A DNA stretch of 64,000 bases from an uncultured Atopobiaceae bacterium (GTDB lineage: Bacteria > Actinomycetota > Coriobacteriia > Coriobacteriales > Atopobiaceae). How positions within the stretch are numbered: the stretch's first letter is position 1; each line of letters starts with the position of its first letter. Where the stretch lies: positions 122,324-186,323 of the forward strand of contig CALUHH010000002.1 in NCBI GenBank assembly GCA_944320385.1, read 5' to 3'. The notes beneath the pieces are model-generated. The model searched no databases, had not been told where the DNA came from, and saw only the letters and a list, made by a program, of their open reading frames with translations. The translations under genes were made by a program, and so were the position numbers. Below are positions 21,401-30,748 of the stretch, in pieces.

Positions 21401-23192
21401 GACCAAGCCCGACCACCTTGAGATTGAGAACCTCCCGCGCTACAAGAGCGACGGCTCCCGTTACAACTACCGCTTCGTGGAGGGCACAAAGCTCAGCGAC
21501 TGGCGCGCTCAGAGCTCCTACGACGCCGAGAACCACCTGACCACAATCGTCAACACGCCGGCAACGGGCGAGGGCACCAACGTCATCCTGGAGAAGGACT
21601 GGGTCGACGCCGGCGACGCCTCCCACCGCCTCGCGGCCCGGATCGAGCTCTACGCTAAGGAGGACATCAGGCGCGGCGACGGCGAGCTGGTCTATGAGAA
21701 CGGCGCCACCCTGCCCATCCTCATCCGCGGGGAGGACGACAACCTCAAGCAGGTCAGCTCGGTGACCATCACCGAGGATGACACGTGGTTCAAGACGGCC
21801 ACCATCATGGGCGTCACCGACGCCGATCTGGGTAAGGTCGGGGTCAGGGAGACCTACCTCGTTGCCACGGGAATGGGCGACGACTCCAAGGCAGCCAAGT
21901 ACGAGGTCATAACCTTCCAGGAGGCTAAGGAAGACCCCGTACTTAAGGATCAGTCCTGGGTCAACACCGGATGGGCTGATAGCGGCGGCTTCAACAACAA
22001 TAGCTACGAGCGTGTCTCCACCGGCGAGCACGTCTACGAGGTGAGCTACAAGAGCGCGACTGCCGAGGAGAGCCCCTACGAGCTCCCCACGTTCTACGTC
22101 AGCAACCGCCGCATCGGCCTGGTGAACGTCTCGATTGAGAAGACCTGGAAGGACGGCGCCACCAAGGCCGCCGGCCGCCCGGACGCCATCTACCGCATTG
22201 CCTGCGACGACCCCGAGGCGGTCTTCGACGTGAACGCCGAGGGCCAGGTCACCGTCAAGCTCAACAACGGCAACACCCTCCCGCTCTTCTGGGAGGACCC
22301 GGACCTCTCCGGAGAGGCCCCCAAGCGCCTGACCGGCTCGGTCGAGAAGGACGAGAACGGCCGCACCACCCTTCTGGTCAAGGTACCCAAGGGCACCGAT
22401 GACGAGAGCACCGTCACCACAAGCATCTGCGGCCTGCCCAAGTACGACGGCAACGGCACGGTGGTGAGCTACTCCGTCACCGAGGAGTGGGCTGACGGCT
22501 CCGATTACGCCGGCTACGCGAGCTCGCTCTCCGAGCCCACCTACACCACGGGCATGTGGCACTTCAAGGACACCTGCACCTACATCGCGACAAACTCCCT
22601 CGTGGGCTCGCGCGACGTGACCTTCTTCAAGGAGTGGAACGACGCCTACATCAGGGAGGGCGCGGGCCAGCGCCCGGACATCAACCTCACCCTCTATCGC
22701 GTGAGCGCGGCCGAGGGCTCCACGCCCCAAAAGGTGACGGCTCCGGCGGGCTACCAGCGGCTCGGCGAGTTCACGTTCACGGTGACCGAAGGGGGCGTCT
22801 TCGAGGCGCAGGCCACGTCCACGGGCAGCGCCGCCGCGGGCGACCTGACGGCGGGGTACCGCCTGTCTGCGGACGGGCTCGTGCTCGTTGCGGTTGACGC
22901 GCCCCAGCAGGGCGGCGGCGACCCCGGCGAACCCGAGGACCCGGATCCCGAGGACCCGGACGATCCCGATGGGCCTGACGATCCCGAGGATCCGGGCGAT
23001 CCGGACGAGCCTGACGAGCCCGACGAGCCCGGCGAGCCCAGCGAGCCCGGAAAGCCCGGCGAGCCCAGCGAGGAGGTCCCGGACGCGGGCGACCACACCA
23101 ACGTGGGCCTTCCCGTTGCGCTGATGCTCTCGGGCGTTGTGCTCGTGACGAGCGCTGCCCTGGTGCTCAGGTGCCGCGGCCAGAACCGATAG
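18428..23192 (+). pseudogene. Large Cna-B repeat surface adhesin, decayed (two amber stops, two frameshifts)
   Basis: A single ancestral gene of about 1,590 codons is traceable. It opens with a signal-peptide-like segment (RRAFALFLTGVLTF), continues through Cna-B-type repeats (TFDATKQWLDASDKQHKRPS, VSIEKTWKDGATKAAGRPD, VTFFKEWNDAYIREGAGQRP), then a P/E/D-rich wall-spanning repeat (GDPGEPEDPDPEDPDDPDGP) and a sorting signal. That signal is VPDAGD, a hydrophobic segment (LPVALMLSGVVLVTSAALVL) and RCRGQNR. Lesions: TAG at 18776-18778, TAG at 19613-19615, loss of one base near 19970, and loss of one base near 20980. Between lesions the coding quality is good, so decay is recent. Such proteins are pilin-like or collagen-binding adhesins anchored by sortase. 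The start codon (TTG 18428 or GTG 18440) is uncertain. Confidence 0.88.
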
Positions 23193-23256
23193 ACATGTTC
23201 CGGGCGGCGCCCCGTGCGGGCGCCGCCCACACGCCTCAAAAGCAGAAAGGCCCCAC

Positions 23257-23526
23257 ATGACCGAGATTGTCGCCGCGCCGTCGCCCGCGGAGAAGCGCTT
23301 CACGCCGACCGAGCGCAGGATCATCGCCTACGTTGCCGAGCACGAGGGCAAGCGCTGCACCAAGGCCGACATCGCGCGCGCCCTGGGGCGCCACCAGAAG
23401 ACCATCGACCGCCTGATGACCGACCTGCGGACCCGGGGGATCGTCGTGTCCGAGCCTTCGTGGGGCCCCGACGGCGGCCAGCTCGCCAACACGTATCGTC
23501 TGGGGCGCGAGGACGGCGGCCATTAG
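23257..23526 (+). CDS. Small winged-helix DNA-binding protein
   Basis: The 89-residue protein is one winged-helix domain: TPTERRIIAYVAEHEGKRCT, then KADIARALGRHQKTIDRLMT (recognition helix) and a wing ending in LANTYRLG. The form recalls helix-turn-helix regulators or plasmid replication accessory proteins. It starts 64 bp after the adhesin pseudogene with ribosome site AGAAAGG, so it may have been cotranscribed with it. A strong terminator follows. Confidence 0.7.
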   Translation: MTEIVAAPSPAEKRFTPTERRIIAYVAEHEGKRCTKADIARALGRHQKTIDRLMTDLRTRGIVVSEPSWGPDGGQLANTYRLGREDGGH

Positions 23527-23565
23527 GGCCCGCTCGAGGCAACCCGTGCGCCCCATAGTTTGGCC

Positions 23566-23602
23566 CGACGCCCCGGCGGTCTGTCTCCCCGCCGGGGCGT
23601 CG
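23566..23602 (+). terminator. Strong GC hairpin after the winged-helix gene
   Basis: CGACGCCCCGGC pairs with GCCGGGGCGTCG around a short loop; a T-containing tail (CCGTTCTTCT) follows. Confidence 0.75.
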
Positions 23603-23646
23603 CCGTTCTTCTCGCCATCCGCCCTTCCCCCGAGAAGCGCCGACCT

Positions 23647-23835
23647 AGTATGCCTTTGCTGAAGCGAAAAGATGACCAACTGGGAAAACACAGCCCCTGT
23701 CGCAGCAAAGGTATACTGCGCCGGCGGACCCTTAGGCGCCCGAGCCGGCTTCTTGGACGAGGCGTGGCCCTTAGGCGGCGGCTCGCCCGCATCCCCAGCC
23801 CTGTCAATCGCCAACATTCCCGCAGGTATTGACAG
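23647..23835. repeat. Nested inverted and direct repeats before the ATPase gene
   Basis: AGTATGCCTTTGCTG (23647-23661) is inverted at 23703-23717 with one mismatch. CCCTTAGGCG occurs at 23729 and again at 23768. CTGTCAAT (23801-23808) is inverted as ATTGACAG (23828-23835). No gene is supported in 23603-23835. The layout is looser than the phased arrays. Confidence 0.65.
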
Positions 23836-23880
23836 AAAAGGAAAAAAAGGAAAAATTAGGAAAAAAAGGAAAGCTGCAGT
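23836..23880 (+). other. Purine-rich A/G tract upstream of the ATPase gene
   Basis: AGGAAAAAAAGGAAA is repeated twice in tandem in a tract with no pyrimidines except a single TT. It lies 10-55 bp before ATG 23891. It may act as a flexible spacer, an A-tract bend, or a slippage-prone region. Confidence 0.55.
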
Positions 23881-23890
23881 TAGGGGACAC

Positions 23891-24994
23891 ATGGCGCGCG
23901 ACACGATCTTCTCGCCCTCATTTGGGAATAGGCCAACTTATCTTGTGGGCCGCGAGGCCGTGCTGGGTCGTTTGATCGCTGGTCTGGAGAGCGTCCCGGG
24001 CAGCCGCGAGAGGTCGACGATCATGCTCGGTCAGCGTGGCACGGGAAAGACCGTGCTGCTGTGGGAGCTCGCTGATCGCGCCGAGGGGCTCGGGTTCGTT
24101 GTCGCCAGTCCGACTGTCGTATCCGAGGACCTGCTCACGCGCGTGGTTGAGAAGATTCAAGAACGCGGCGCGCGGTATGCGCGTGACCCTCAGAATAGGC
24201 TGACGGGCGGAAGCGTCGGTGCGCTTGGGTTCTCTGTGGGGCTGGAGTTTAGCCCGGAGCTTCAGGAGACAAAGAGCAATCAGTTTAAGCTCACTCAGCT
24301 TGCGAGAAGGCTGACTCAAGCCGGGCATGGCATTCTGATCCTTGTAGATGAGCTGCAGGCCAACTCGCCCGAGATCAGACAGCTCGTAACTGTGTATCAG
24401 GAAATGGTCGGCGAGCGCCTGAACGTCGCCCTTGTGATGGCGGGGCTTCCCGGCGCAGTGTCCGCCACGCTCAACGACAAGGTGCTCACGTTCCTCAATC
24501 GCTCGAGCCGTCTTGAGCTTGCGCCGCTGTCCCTGGGCGATGTTGATGCCTATTATTCTCGCGCGTTTCATGACCTCGGGCTAAGCGTGACAGACGAGCG
24601 GCGGGCACGGGCGGTGGAGTTTACGCGGGGCTCGCCCTATCTGATGCAGCTGGTTGGGCACAACATCGTTGTCCGGGCCGCTGCGGACGGCGCGGTCTCC
24701 GACGACGATCTCGCCCGCGCGCTCTCGGCGTCACAGGCGGACTTCGAGCGCGACGTGTGCGAGACCACGCTCTCGTCGCTTTCGGGCAAAGACGTCGAGT
24801 TTCTCTGTGCCATGGCGCGTGATGACGGGCCGAGCCGCACGGCGGACGTGGCGGATCGGATGGACGCAACCGTCGACTACGCGCAGAAGTATCGCCGCCG
24901 CCTGATCGACGCCGGGGTCATTGAGGTCGCCTCTCGAGGCTACGTCAGGTTTGCGGTGCCGTTCCTGAGAGATTACCTGCGCGACAGGGAGTAG
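23891..24994 (+). CDS. AAA+ ATPase of the Orc1/Cdc6-like (AAA_16) type with winged helix
   Basis: The 367-residue protein has Walker A GQRGTGKT (residues 47-54), Walker B ILILVDELQ (about 150), a sensor-like LVMAGLPG, and a C-terminal winged-helix (DVEFLCAMARDDGPSRTADV to VRFAVPFLRDYLR). Stand-alone bacterial ATPases of this kind accompany mobile elements or defence loci. They are not replication origin proteins in most bacteria, and no partner is evident. Codon use is somewhat less GC-biased than in housekeeping neighbours. The start ATG 23891 follows TTAGGGGACAC. Confidence 0.8.
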   Translation: MARDTIFSPSFGNRPTYLVGREAVLGRLIAGLESVPGSRERSTIMLGQRGTGKTVLLWELADRAEGLGFVVASPTVVSEDLLTRVVEKIQERGARYARDPQNRLTGGSVGALGFSVGLEFSPELQETKSNQFKLTQLARRLTQAGHGILILVDELQANSPEIRQLVTVYQEMVGERLNVALVMAGLPGAVSATLNDKVLTFLNRSSRLELAPLSLGDVDAYYSRAFHDLGLSVTDERRARAVEFTRGSPYLMQLVGHNIVVRAAADGAVSDDDLARALSASQADFERDVCETTLSSLSGKDVEFLCAMARDDGPSRTADVADRMDATVDYAQKYRRRLIDAGVIEVASRGYVRFAVPFLRDYLRDRE

Positions 24995-25094
24995 GGCGTC
25001 GTGGTTCTTCTCGCCAGCCGCCCGTGTTGCCGCACGTGGTGCTACCCTAATGCCCGCATGTCTCTACCAGCGCCAAACCACGGAGTTTCGCCAC

Positions 25095-26849
25095 ATGTTC
25101 CACCGCTTCCTCGGCTACTACAAGGGCCAGCTGCACCTCTTTGTCATCGACATCATCGCCGCCATCACGGTGGCCGGCATAGACCTCGCCTTCCCGCAGA
25201 TCCTGCGCTCGCTCGCGGGCGGCCTGTTCACCCAGGGCTCGGACGCCATCATGGGCGCGCTGGCCTACCTCGCCGTGGGCCTGGTCTGCATGTACGCGCT
25301 GCGCTTCGTCTGCCGCTACTTCGTGATCTTCTGGGGCCACGTGATGGGCGCCCGCATGGAGAGCCGCATGCGCGAGGACCTCTTTGACGCCTACGAGCGC
25401 ATGAGCTTCAACTTCTTTGACCACAACAAGTCCGGCGACCTCATGAGCCGCCTGGTCTCGGACCTCTTTGACATCTCCGAGGCGGCGCACCACGGGCCCG
25501 AGTTCGTCCTCATCGGCATCGTGGAGGTCACGGGCTCGTTTGTCATCCTCTCCACGATCAACCTGCCGCTCACGGTCGTGCTCGCGCTCATCGCGGTTCT
25601 TCTCGTCACCTACAACGTCTACGCCAACATGCGCATGCGCGAGGTCTACACGGAGAACCGCGTGCGCATCTCCGGCGTGAACAGCCGCCTGGAGGACTCG
25701 CTCGCCGGCGTGCGCGTGGTCAAGAGCTTTGCCGCGGAGGACGTGGAGCGCGCGAAGTTCCGCCGCTCCAACAACGCCTACCTGGACTCCAAGACGCGCA
25801 TGTACCGTGCCATGGGACGCTACCAGGCCGCCATCGCCGTCATGATGGGCGCGCTCAACACGGCCGTGGTGGTCTTTGGCGGCTGGCTCATCGCGCAGGG
25901 CCAGATGCAGGCCATCGATCTGGCCACCTACGCGCTCTACATCTCGCTCTTCACGGCGCCCATCACGTCCATCCTGGACTTCACCGAGACCTTCCAGAAG
26001 GCCATCGCGGGCTTCCGGCGCTTCTGCGAGGTGCTGGACACGCTGCCGGACATCCAGGACGCGCCGGACGCGCGCCCGCTGCGCGTGACCGAGGGCCGCA
26101 TCAGCTACCGCGACGTGCACTTTGCCTACAAGGGCGCGGACGGCTCCGCCGAGGACGAGGTCATCGGCGGCCTCACGCTGGACATCACGCCCGGCGAGAC
26201 CATCGCGCTGGTGGGCCCCTCCGGCGGCGGCAAGTCCACCACGTGCTCGCTGCTCCCGCGCTTCTACGACGTGGACTCGGGCTCCATCAGCATCGACGGC
26301 CAGGACGTGCGCTCGGTCACGCAGCGCAGCCTCCGCGAGGCCATCGGCCTGGTGCAGCAGGACGTCTACCTCTTTGACGGCACCATCGCGGAGAACATCG
26401 CCTACGGCAGCCCGGACGCCACGATGGACCAGATTCGCGACGCCGCCCGGCGTGCCAACATCGCGGAGTTTGTGGAGAGCCTCCCCGAGGGATACGAGAC
26501 CGAGGTGGGGGAGCGCGGCAGCCACCTCTCCGGCGGCCAGAAGCAGCGCGTGGCCATCGCACGCGTCTTCCTCAAGAACCCGCCGATCCTGATCTTTGAC
26601 GAGGCCACCTCGGCGCTGGACAACGAGTCCGAGCAGGCCGTCCAGGAGTCCCTGGCCGAGCTCGCGCGCGGGCGCACCACCCTCGTAATCGCACACAGGC
26701 TCTCCACCATCAAGAACGCTGACGAAATCGTCACGATGGAGCACGGGCGCGTCTCCGAGCGCGGCACGCACGACGAGCTCCTCGCCCGTGGCGGCACCTA
26801 CGCGCGCTACTACGAGATGCAGTTCGCGGACGGCGGCCTCGGCGCGTAG
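25095..26849 (+). CDS. ABC transporter, fused membrane and ATPase domains (exporter type)
   Basis: The 584-residue half-transporter has six predicted membrane helices in residues 1-320. The nucleotide-binding domain then has Walker A GPSGGGKST, Q-loop GLVQQDVYLFDG, signature LSGGQKQRVAIARV, Walker B ILIFDEATSALD and H-loop IAHR. It is of the MsbA/BmrA type and probably works as a homodimer, since no second subunit is adjacent. The substrate is unknown. I used ATG 25095, preceded by CGGAGTTTCG; the upstream in-frame start at 25050 lacks a ribosome site. Confidence 0.93.
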   Translation: MFHRFLGYYKGQLHLFVIDIIAAITVAGIDLAFPQILRSLAGGLFTQGSDAIMGALAYLAVGLVCMYALRFVCRYFVIFWGHVMGARMESRMREDLFDAYERMSFNFFDHNKSGDLMSRLVSDLFDISEAAHHGPEFVLIGIVEVTGSFVILSTINLPLTVVLALIAVLLVTYNVYANMRMREVYTENRVRISGVNSRLEDSLAGVRVVKSFAAEDVERAKFRRSNNAYLDSKTRMYRAMGRYQAAIAVMMGALNTAVVVFGGWLIAQGQMQAIDLATYALYISLFTAPITSILDFTETFQKAIAGFRRFCEVLDTLPDIQDAPDARPLRVTEGRISYRDVHFAYKGADGSAEDEVIGGLTLDITPGETIALVGPSGGGKSTTCSLLPRFYDVDSGSISIDGQDVRSVTQRSLREAIGLVQQDVYLFDGTIAENIAYGSPDATMDQIRDAARRANIAEFVESLPEGYETEVGERGSHLSGGQKQRVAIARVFLKNPPILIFDEATSALDNESEQAVQESLAELARGRTTLVIAHRLSTIKNADEIVTMEHGRVSERGTHDELLARGGTYARYYEMQFADGGLGA

Positions 26850-27016
26850 GGGCGCTCTTCTTGGCCGCGCGGCGCCTGCCGGGGACGTGTGGGGCTCCTG
26901 TCGGGCGCCCGTTGGCGGCAACGCCACCAGGGCGATTGCGTATACTGTCCTGTACTGCATGAGAACGTGTCCCGCCCGTCGTGACGTGCCCGCGGGCGGG
27001 TGGCGAAAAGAGAGAG

Positions 27017-27817
27017 ATGGCTAGGAACAGCGAGGTCGCGCGCATTCAGAAGGGCGCCCTTACGGCCGACGAGGCCGAGGCCCTGTTCTCGACGGTCGAT
27101 CACACCGGTCACTCCGACGAGGAGCGCGCCCGCCGCCAGCGCGCGCACCGCAAGGAGAAGGGCGTCTCCCTCGACATCGACCCGCTCTCCGAGGAGGACC
27201 CCTCGGGCTCCAACGTCGGCAAGGTCATCACCAAGACCGCCGTCTCCTTTGTGGCCATCTTCCTCGTGCTCGTGGTGGCGGGCCAGGTGGCCTTTGGCGT
27301 CGTGCGCCGCTCCAACACCGCGAGCCTCGCCGAGGACGCCAACGTGCGCACCGTGGCGTCGGCCCTGCGCGGCGGCGTCGAGTGGGGCGACGGCTTCACG
27401 CAGTTCCCGGAGGACTTCTCCGTCCAGGAGGCCGACGAGAACACCGGCCGAATCGAGGTCACCGTCATCGACACGGACTCCGAGAACGCCCTCGACTGCT
27501 TTGCGGGCTCGCAGGTCCAGGCCACGGCGTTTGCCGTCAACGCGCTGCTCAACCCCAACATCGACACCGTGGTCTACCACGTGAACGTCCACGTGGGCGC
27601 GGACGGCAAGATGCAGCGCTCGACGCTCTTTGGCTTCCTCAAGCCCACCGGCGACGTCAAGTCGTTCATGACCTTCGTCTGGACCAAGACCCAGTCCGAG
27701 AGCGGCGTCAACTTCTCCTGCCGCATCACCGGCATCGACGACGTGGTCCAGGAGGAGCTGCGCGACCAGGTGACCACGTCGTTCACGCCCGTCCAGATCC
27801 TCAGCAGCGAGGACTAG
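27017..27817 (+). CDS. Single-pass membrane protein of unknown function
   Basis: The 266-residue protein has a charged cytoplasmic N-terminus (EERARRQRAHRKEKG), one membrane helix (VSFVAIFLVLVVAGQVAFGV, residues about 78-97) and an extracellular C-terminal domain of about 165 residues. That domain includes IEVTVIDTDSENALDCFAGS and VVYHVNVHVGADG. A -10-like TATACT lies near 26940 and a GAGAGAG precedes the ATG. I do not recognise the domain. Neighbours do not indicate a role. Confidence 0.75.
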   Translation: MARNSEVARIQKGALTADEAEALFSTVDHTGHSDEERARRQRAHRKEKGVSLDIDPLSEEDPSGSNVGKVITKTAVSFVAIFLVLVVAGQVAFGVVRRSNTASLAEDANVRTVASALRGGVEWGDGFTQFPEDFSVQEADENTGRIEVTVIDTDSENALDCFAGSQVQATAFAVNALLNPNIDTVVYHVNVHVGADGKMQRSTLFGFLKPTGDVKSFMTFVWTKTQSESGVNFSCRITGIDDVVQEELRDQVTTSFTPVQILSSED

Positions 27818-27929
27818 GGGCCTCCGGCCTCAACCTGCCGTCCATCCATCGAGGTCAGGGGCGGTTGGCATGGGATTGTCTCGCCCGGCGTGCTACCTTT
27901 AGGGGCACGGCAAGACGAGAGGGGGCCAC

Positions 27930-29600
27930 GTGAAGTGCAAGAAGTGCGGCGAGGAACTGCCGGAGCGGGCGCGATTCTGCCCCGCGTGCGGAACTCCTGT
28001 CGAGGAGGTCCCCGCCCCCAAGAAGCTTGAGAAGCCGCTCGAGCCCATGGGCTTTGGCGCGGTTCCGCTGGTGCCCATCGCGCCGCCGCCCCGCGCCACG
28101 CGCATCACGCCGCGCGTCCCGCGCCCCTACGGCGCCGCCCGCGCGGGGCACGCGTCCACGCGCATCCCGCTCTCCGCATACCCCACCTTCAAGAGCGAGA
28201 CGCCGGAGCCCGCGCCCGAGCCCAAGCCGACGCCGGAGCCCGAGGCCGTCGAGCCCGAGGTGCGCGAGGTGCGCGAGCCCGAGGTCGTCGAGACGCCGGT
28301 CGCCGAGCCGGAGCCCCAGGCAGAGAAGGACGACGAGCCTGAGGCCGTCGTCGAGGAGGCGCCGGAGGCCGAGAAGGACGAGGCGCCCGTCGCCGAGCCG
28401 GAGCCGGAGGTCGTCGAGGAGCCCGAGCCCGAGCCCGCCCTCGAGGCCACCCAGGCCATGGTCGTCGAGCCCGAGCAGCCCTCCGAGCCCGAGGCCGAGC
28501 CTGCTGACGAGCCCGGGACGGATTCCGCCGCGCCCGCGCCTGCCGACGAGCCCTCCGAGCCCGAGCCCGCCCTCGGCGACCGCGCCCGCGGCGCGCTCGG
28601 CTCCGTGGCTGATCGCGTCCGCGCCCTTCTCCCGCAGAGCACCGAGCAGCGCGCCCTTGTGGGCGTCGTCGCGCTCGCGGCCGTGGCCGCCATCGCGTTT
28701 CTCGTCTATGTGTCCGTGGGCTGGTTCAGCCCGTTTGCGGACCGCAGCTACGTTGCGCCCGAGGTGCAGCCCCCGTCGGACGGCAGCATCGCCCCGCTCG
28801 AGGCCGATGACCAAGAGGAGGAGGCCCCGCTCGCCATCGAGGGCGGCCCTGAGGTCCGCTCCGCGCTGGCGGACTACTCCTGGACCGAGCTCTCCCAGAT
28901 CTCCGCGCTGATCTGCGCCGCGGAGAGCGACGAGGCCGGCGTCGAGATCGCCGCCCACTACAACCTCTGCGACGAGGCGGGCACGATCGACGCCGAGAGC
29001 ACCAAGAGCCTGGACCTCGCCGACGGCACGAGCGTGCCCATCGCCGTCGCCGGCTTCCGCCACGACACGCGCTCCGACGGCTCCGGCCTCGCCGGCATCA
29101 GCTTCGTCGCGCGCGGATCGGTGGGCTCCCAGCCCATGAACGCCCTCGCGCAGACCGCCGGCGGCTGGGAGGCCTCGACGCTGCGCGCCTGGGTCAACGA
29201 GGGTCTTCTCGCCCAGCTCCCCGCCGAGCTCGCGGACCTTCTCGTTGCCGTGGACAAGACCAACAACCCCGTGCCCGGCTCGGGCGGCGGCCAGACCGTC
29301 ACCTCCGACCGCGTCTGGCTGCTCGCGTACTCCGAGATCGTGGGCGAGCTCGGCGAGGGCAGCTGGCTCTACGGCGCGTACCAGTCCGAGGGCGCTCAGT
29401 ACAAGATCTTCTCGGACCTCGGCGTGACCTGGGGCGAGAGCTTCGCGCAGGTCGCGCTGCCCTCCGGCGAGTACTGGTGGGAGCGCAGCCCCTCGCCCAA
29501 CAACTCCGCGTGGTTCATGTGCGTCTCTCCCGCGGGTGAGACGAGCTTTGGCCACCGTCCCGCCACGGCCAACGCCGTGGTCATCGGCTTCTGCCTGTAG
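27930..29600 (+). CDS. Zinc-ribbon protein with membrane helix and extracellular DUF6273-like domain
   Basis: The 556-residue protein opens with a zinc ribbon (CKKCG and CPACG; Cys 3, 6, 17, 20). A ~200-residue P/E/A-rich linker follows, then a membrane helix (VGVVALAAVAAIAFLVYVSV, about 238-257). The C-terminal domain carries WEASTLRAWVNE, WLLAYSEIVG, WWERSPSPNNSAWFMCVS and GHRPATANAVVIGFCL, the DUF6273 pattern. DUF6273 proteins are common surface proteins of gut Coriobacteriia and Clostridia with no defined role. The start is GTG 27930 after GAGAGGGGG. It is followed by a hairpin terminator. Confidence 0.8.
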   Translation: MKCKKCGEELPERARFCPACGTPVEEVPAPKKLEKPLEPMGFGAVPLVPIAPPPRATRITPRVPRPYGAARAGHASTRIPLSAYPTFKSETPEPAPEPKPTPEPEAVEPEVREVREPEVVETPVAEPEPQAEKDDEPEAVVEEAPEAEKDEAPVAEPEPEVVEEPEPEPALEATQAMVVEPEQPSEPEAEPADEPGTDSAAPAPADEPSEPEPALGDRARGALGSVADRVRALLPQSTEQRALVGVVALAAVAAIAFLVYVSVGWFSPFADRSYVAPEVQPPSDGSIAPLEADDQEEEAPLAIEGGPEVRSALADYSWTELSQISALICAAESDEAGVEIAAHYNLCDEAGTIDAESTKSLDLADGTSVPIAVAGFRHDTRSDGSGLAGISFVARGSVGSQPMNALAQTAGGWEASTLRAWVNEGLLAQLPAELADLLVAVDKTNNPVPGSGGGQTVTSDRVWLLAYSEIVGELGEGSWLYGAYQSEGAQYKIFSDLGVTWGESFAQVALPSGEYWWERSPSPNNSAWFMCVSPAGETSFGHRPATANAVVIGFCL

Positions 29601-29623
29601 CCGCGCCCACGCTCCGCACAAGA

Positions 29624-29679
29624 GCGCCCCGCTCCGAGAGCACGTCCTTCTCGCTGGACGCCTCATCGGGGCGGGGCGC
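29624..29679 (+). terminator. Hairpin between the DUF6273 gene and pyridoxal kinase gene
   Basis: GCGCCCCGC (29624-29632) pairs with GCGGGGCGC (29671-29679); an inner CGTCC/GGACG stem flanks a CTTCTCG loop. It lies between convergent genes and may serve both. Confidence 0.7.
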
Positions 29680-29709
29680 GGTCTGTCTGCGGCTCTGGTT
29701 TCGCGTCGC

Positions 29710-30585
29710 CTACGCGAGCAGGGCGGTCACGTCGCCCAGAACGCTCTCAAAGCTCACGCCGCGCACCTGGTAGTCGGGCTGGTCGGGCGTGATCTGCATG
29801 GCGTGGCGCACGAGCGCGCACGCAAACTCGACGCTCGCGGCGAGGCTCTCGCCGGCGTAGATCGCCGCGGTGAGGCCCGAGGCAAACAGGTCGCCGGTGC
29901 CGTGCAGCATGTAGGGGAGCAGCTCGCCGGAGACCTCCTCCATGTCCGCGCCGCGCACGGCCACGTAGTTGCGGATGACCTGCTCGCCCTCGTGGACGAT
30001 GCCCTTGATGACCACGGACTTGGCGCCCATGTCAAAGAGGGCGTCCATCACGCGGCGCACGTACGCCTCGTCGACGTCCTGGCCCTCGTAGTGGATGCCC
30101 GTGAGGATCGAGGCCTCGGTGAGGTTGGGCGTGAGCAGGTCCGCGCCGTCCACCAGGCCCTTCATGGCCTCGCACATCTCGTCGGTGTAGGTGGGGTACT
30201 TTGCGCCGCCGTCGCCCATCACCGGGTCCACGATGCGCAGCGCCCCCGGGTACTCGCGATAGAGGCGCAGGATGGCATCGACCTGCTCGGCCGAGCCCAG
30301 GAAGCCGGAGTAGATGCCGTCGAGCTCGATGCCCTCCTCGCGCCAGGCGTCGAGGTAGTCGCCCAGCATGGGCGTGGTGTCGTGCATGTAGAACTTGGGG
30401 AAGCGCGTGTGGGCCGAGAAGAGCGACGTGGGCACGGGGCACACGTCGATGCCGGCGGCCGAGAGCACCGGGATGGCGATCCCGAGCGAGCACTTGCCGT
30501 AGCCGCACAGGTCGTGAACGGCTGCGACGCGCGGCAGGTAGCCGCCCTCGCGCTGGTAGAGGTACAGATTGCTGGCGCTGTTCAT
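29710..30585 (-). CDS. Pyridoxal/pyridoxamine kinase (PdxK/PdxY type)
   Basis: The 291-residue ribokinase-fold enzyme has VAAVHDLCGYGKCSLG near residue 20, a DPVMGDGG loop (VDPVMGDGGAKYPTY), LTPNLTEASILTG and the anionic hole HGTGDLFASGL with the catalytic Asp. It phosphorylates vitamin B6 vitamers. I used the ATG at 30585 (MNSASNLYLYQ), which follows AAGGAGAATCCC on the minus strand; the longer frame to 30642 has no ribosome site. It is convergent with the DUF6273 gene and divergent from purE. Confidence 0.88.
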   Translation of the reverse strand: MNSASNLYLYQREGGYLPRVAAVHDLCGYGKCSLGIAIPVLSAAGIDVCPVPTSLFSAHTRFPKFYMHDTTPMLGDYLDAWREEGIELDGIYSGFLGSAEQVDAILRLYREYPGALRIVDPVMGDGGAKYPTYTDEMCEAMKGLVDGADLLTPNLTEASILTGIHYEGQDVDEAYVRRVMDALFDMGAKSVVIKGIVHEGEQVIRNYVAVRGADMEEVSGELLPYMLHGTGDLFASGLTAAIYAGESLAASVEFACALVRHAMQITPDQPDYQVRGVSFESVLGDVTALLA

Positions 30586-30708
30586 GGGATTCTCCTTTGT
30601 CCGCGGACTGATGGACCAGCGTACAGGGGCACAGCATAGCACTTGGGTGTGACAAACGTGGCTGTCCCCACTGTCTCACGCCCGCCACGCCCCTTCGCCG
30701 CGACACGA

Positions 30709-30714
30709 TATACT
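30709..30714 (+). promoter_or_regulatory. -10 element of the purE operon promoter
   Basis: TATACT lies 35 bp before purE. No PurR-type operator is recognisable. Confidence 0.5.
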
Positions 30715-30748
30715 GGAACGACATATGCAGCGACGAGAGGGGATCATC

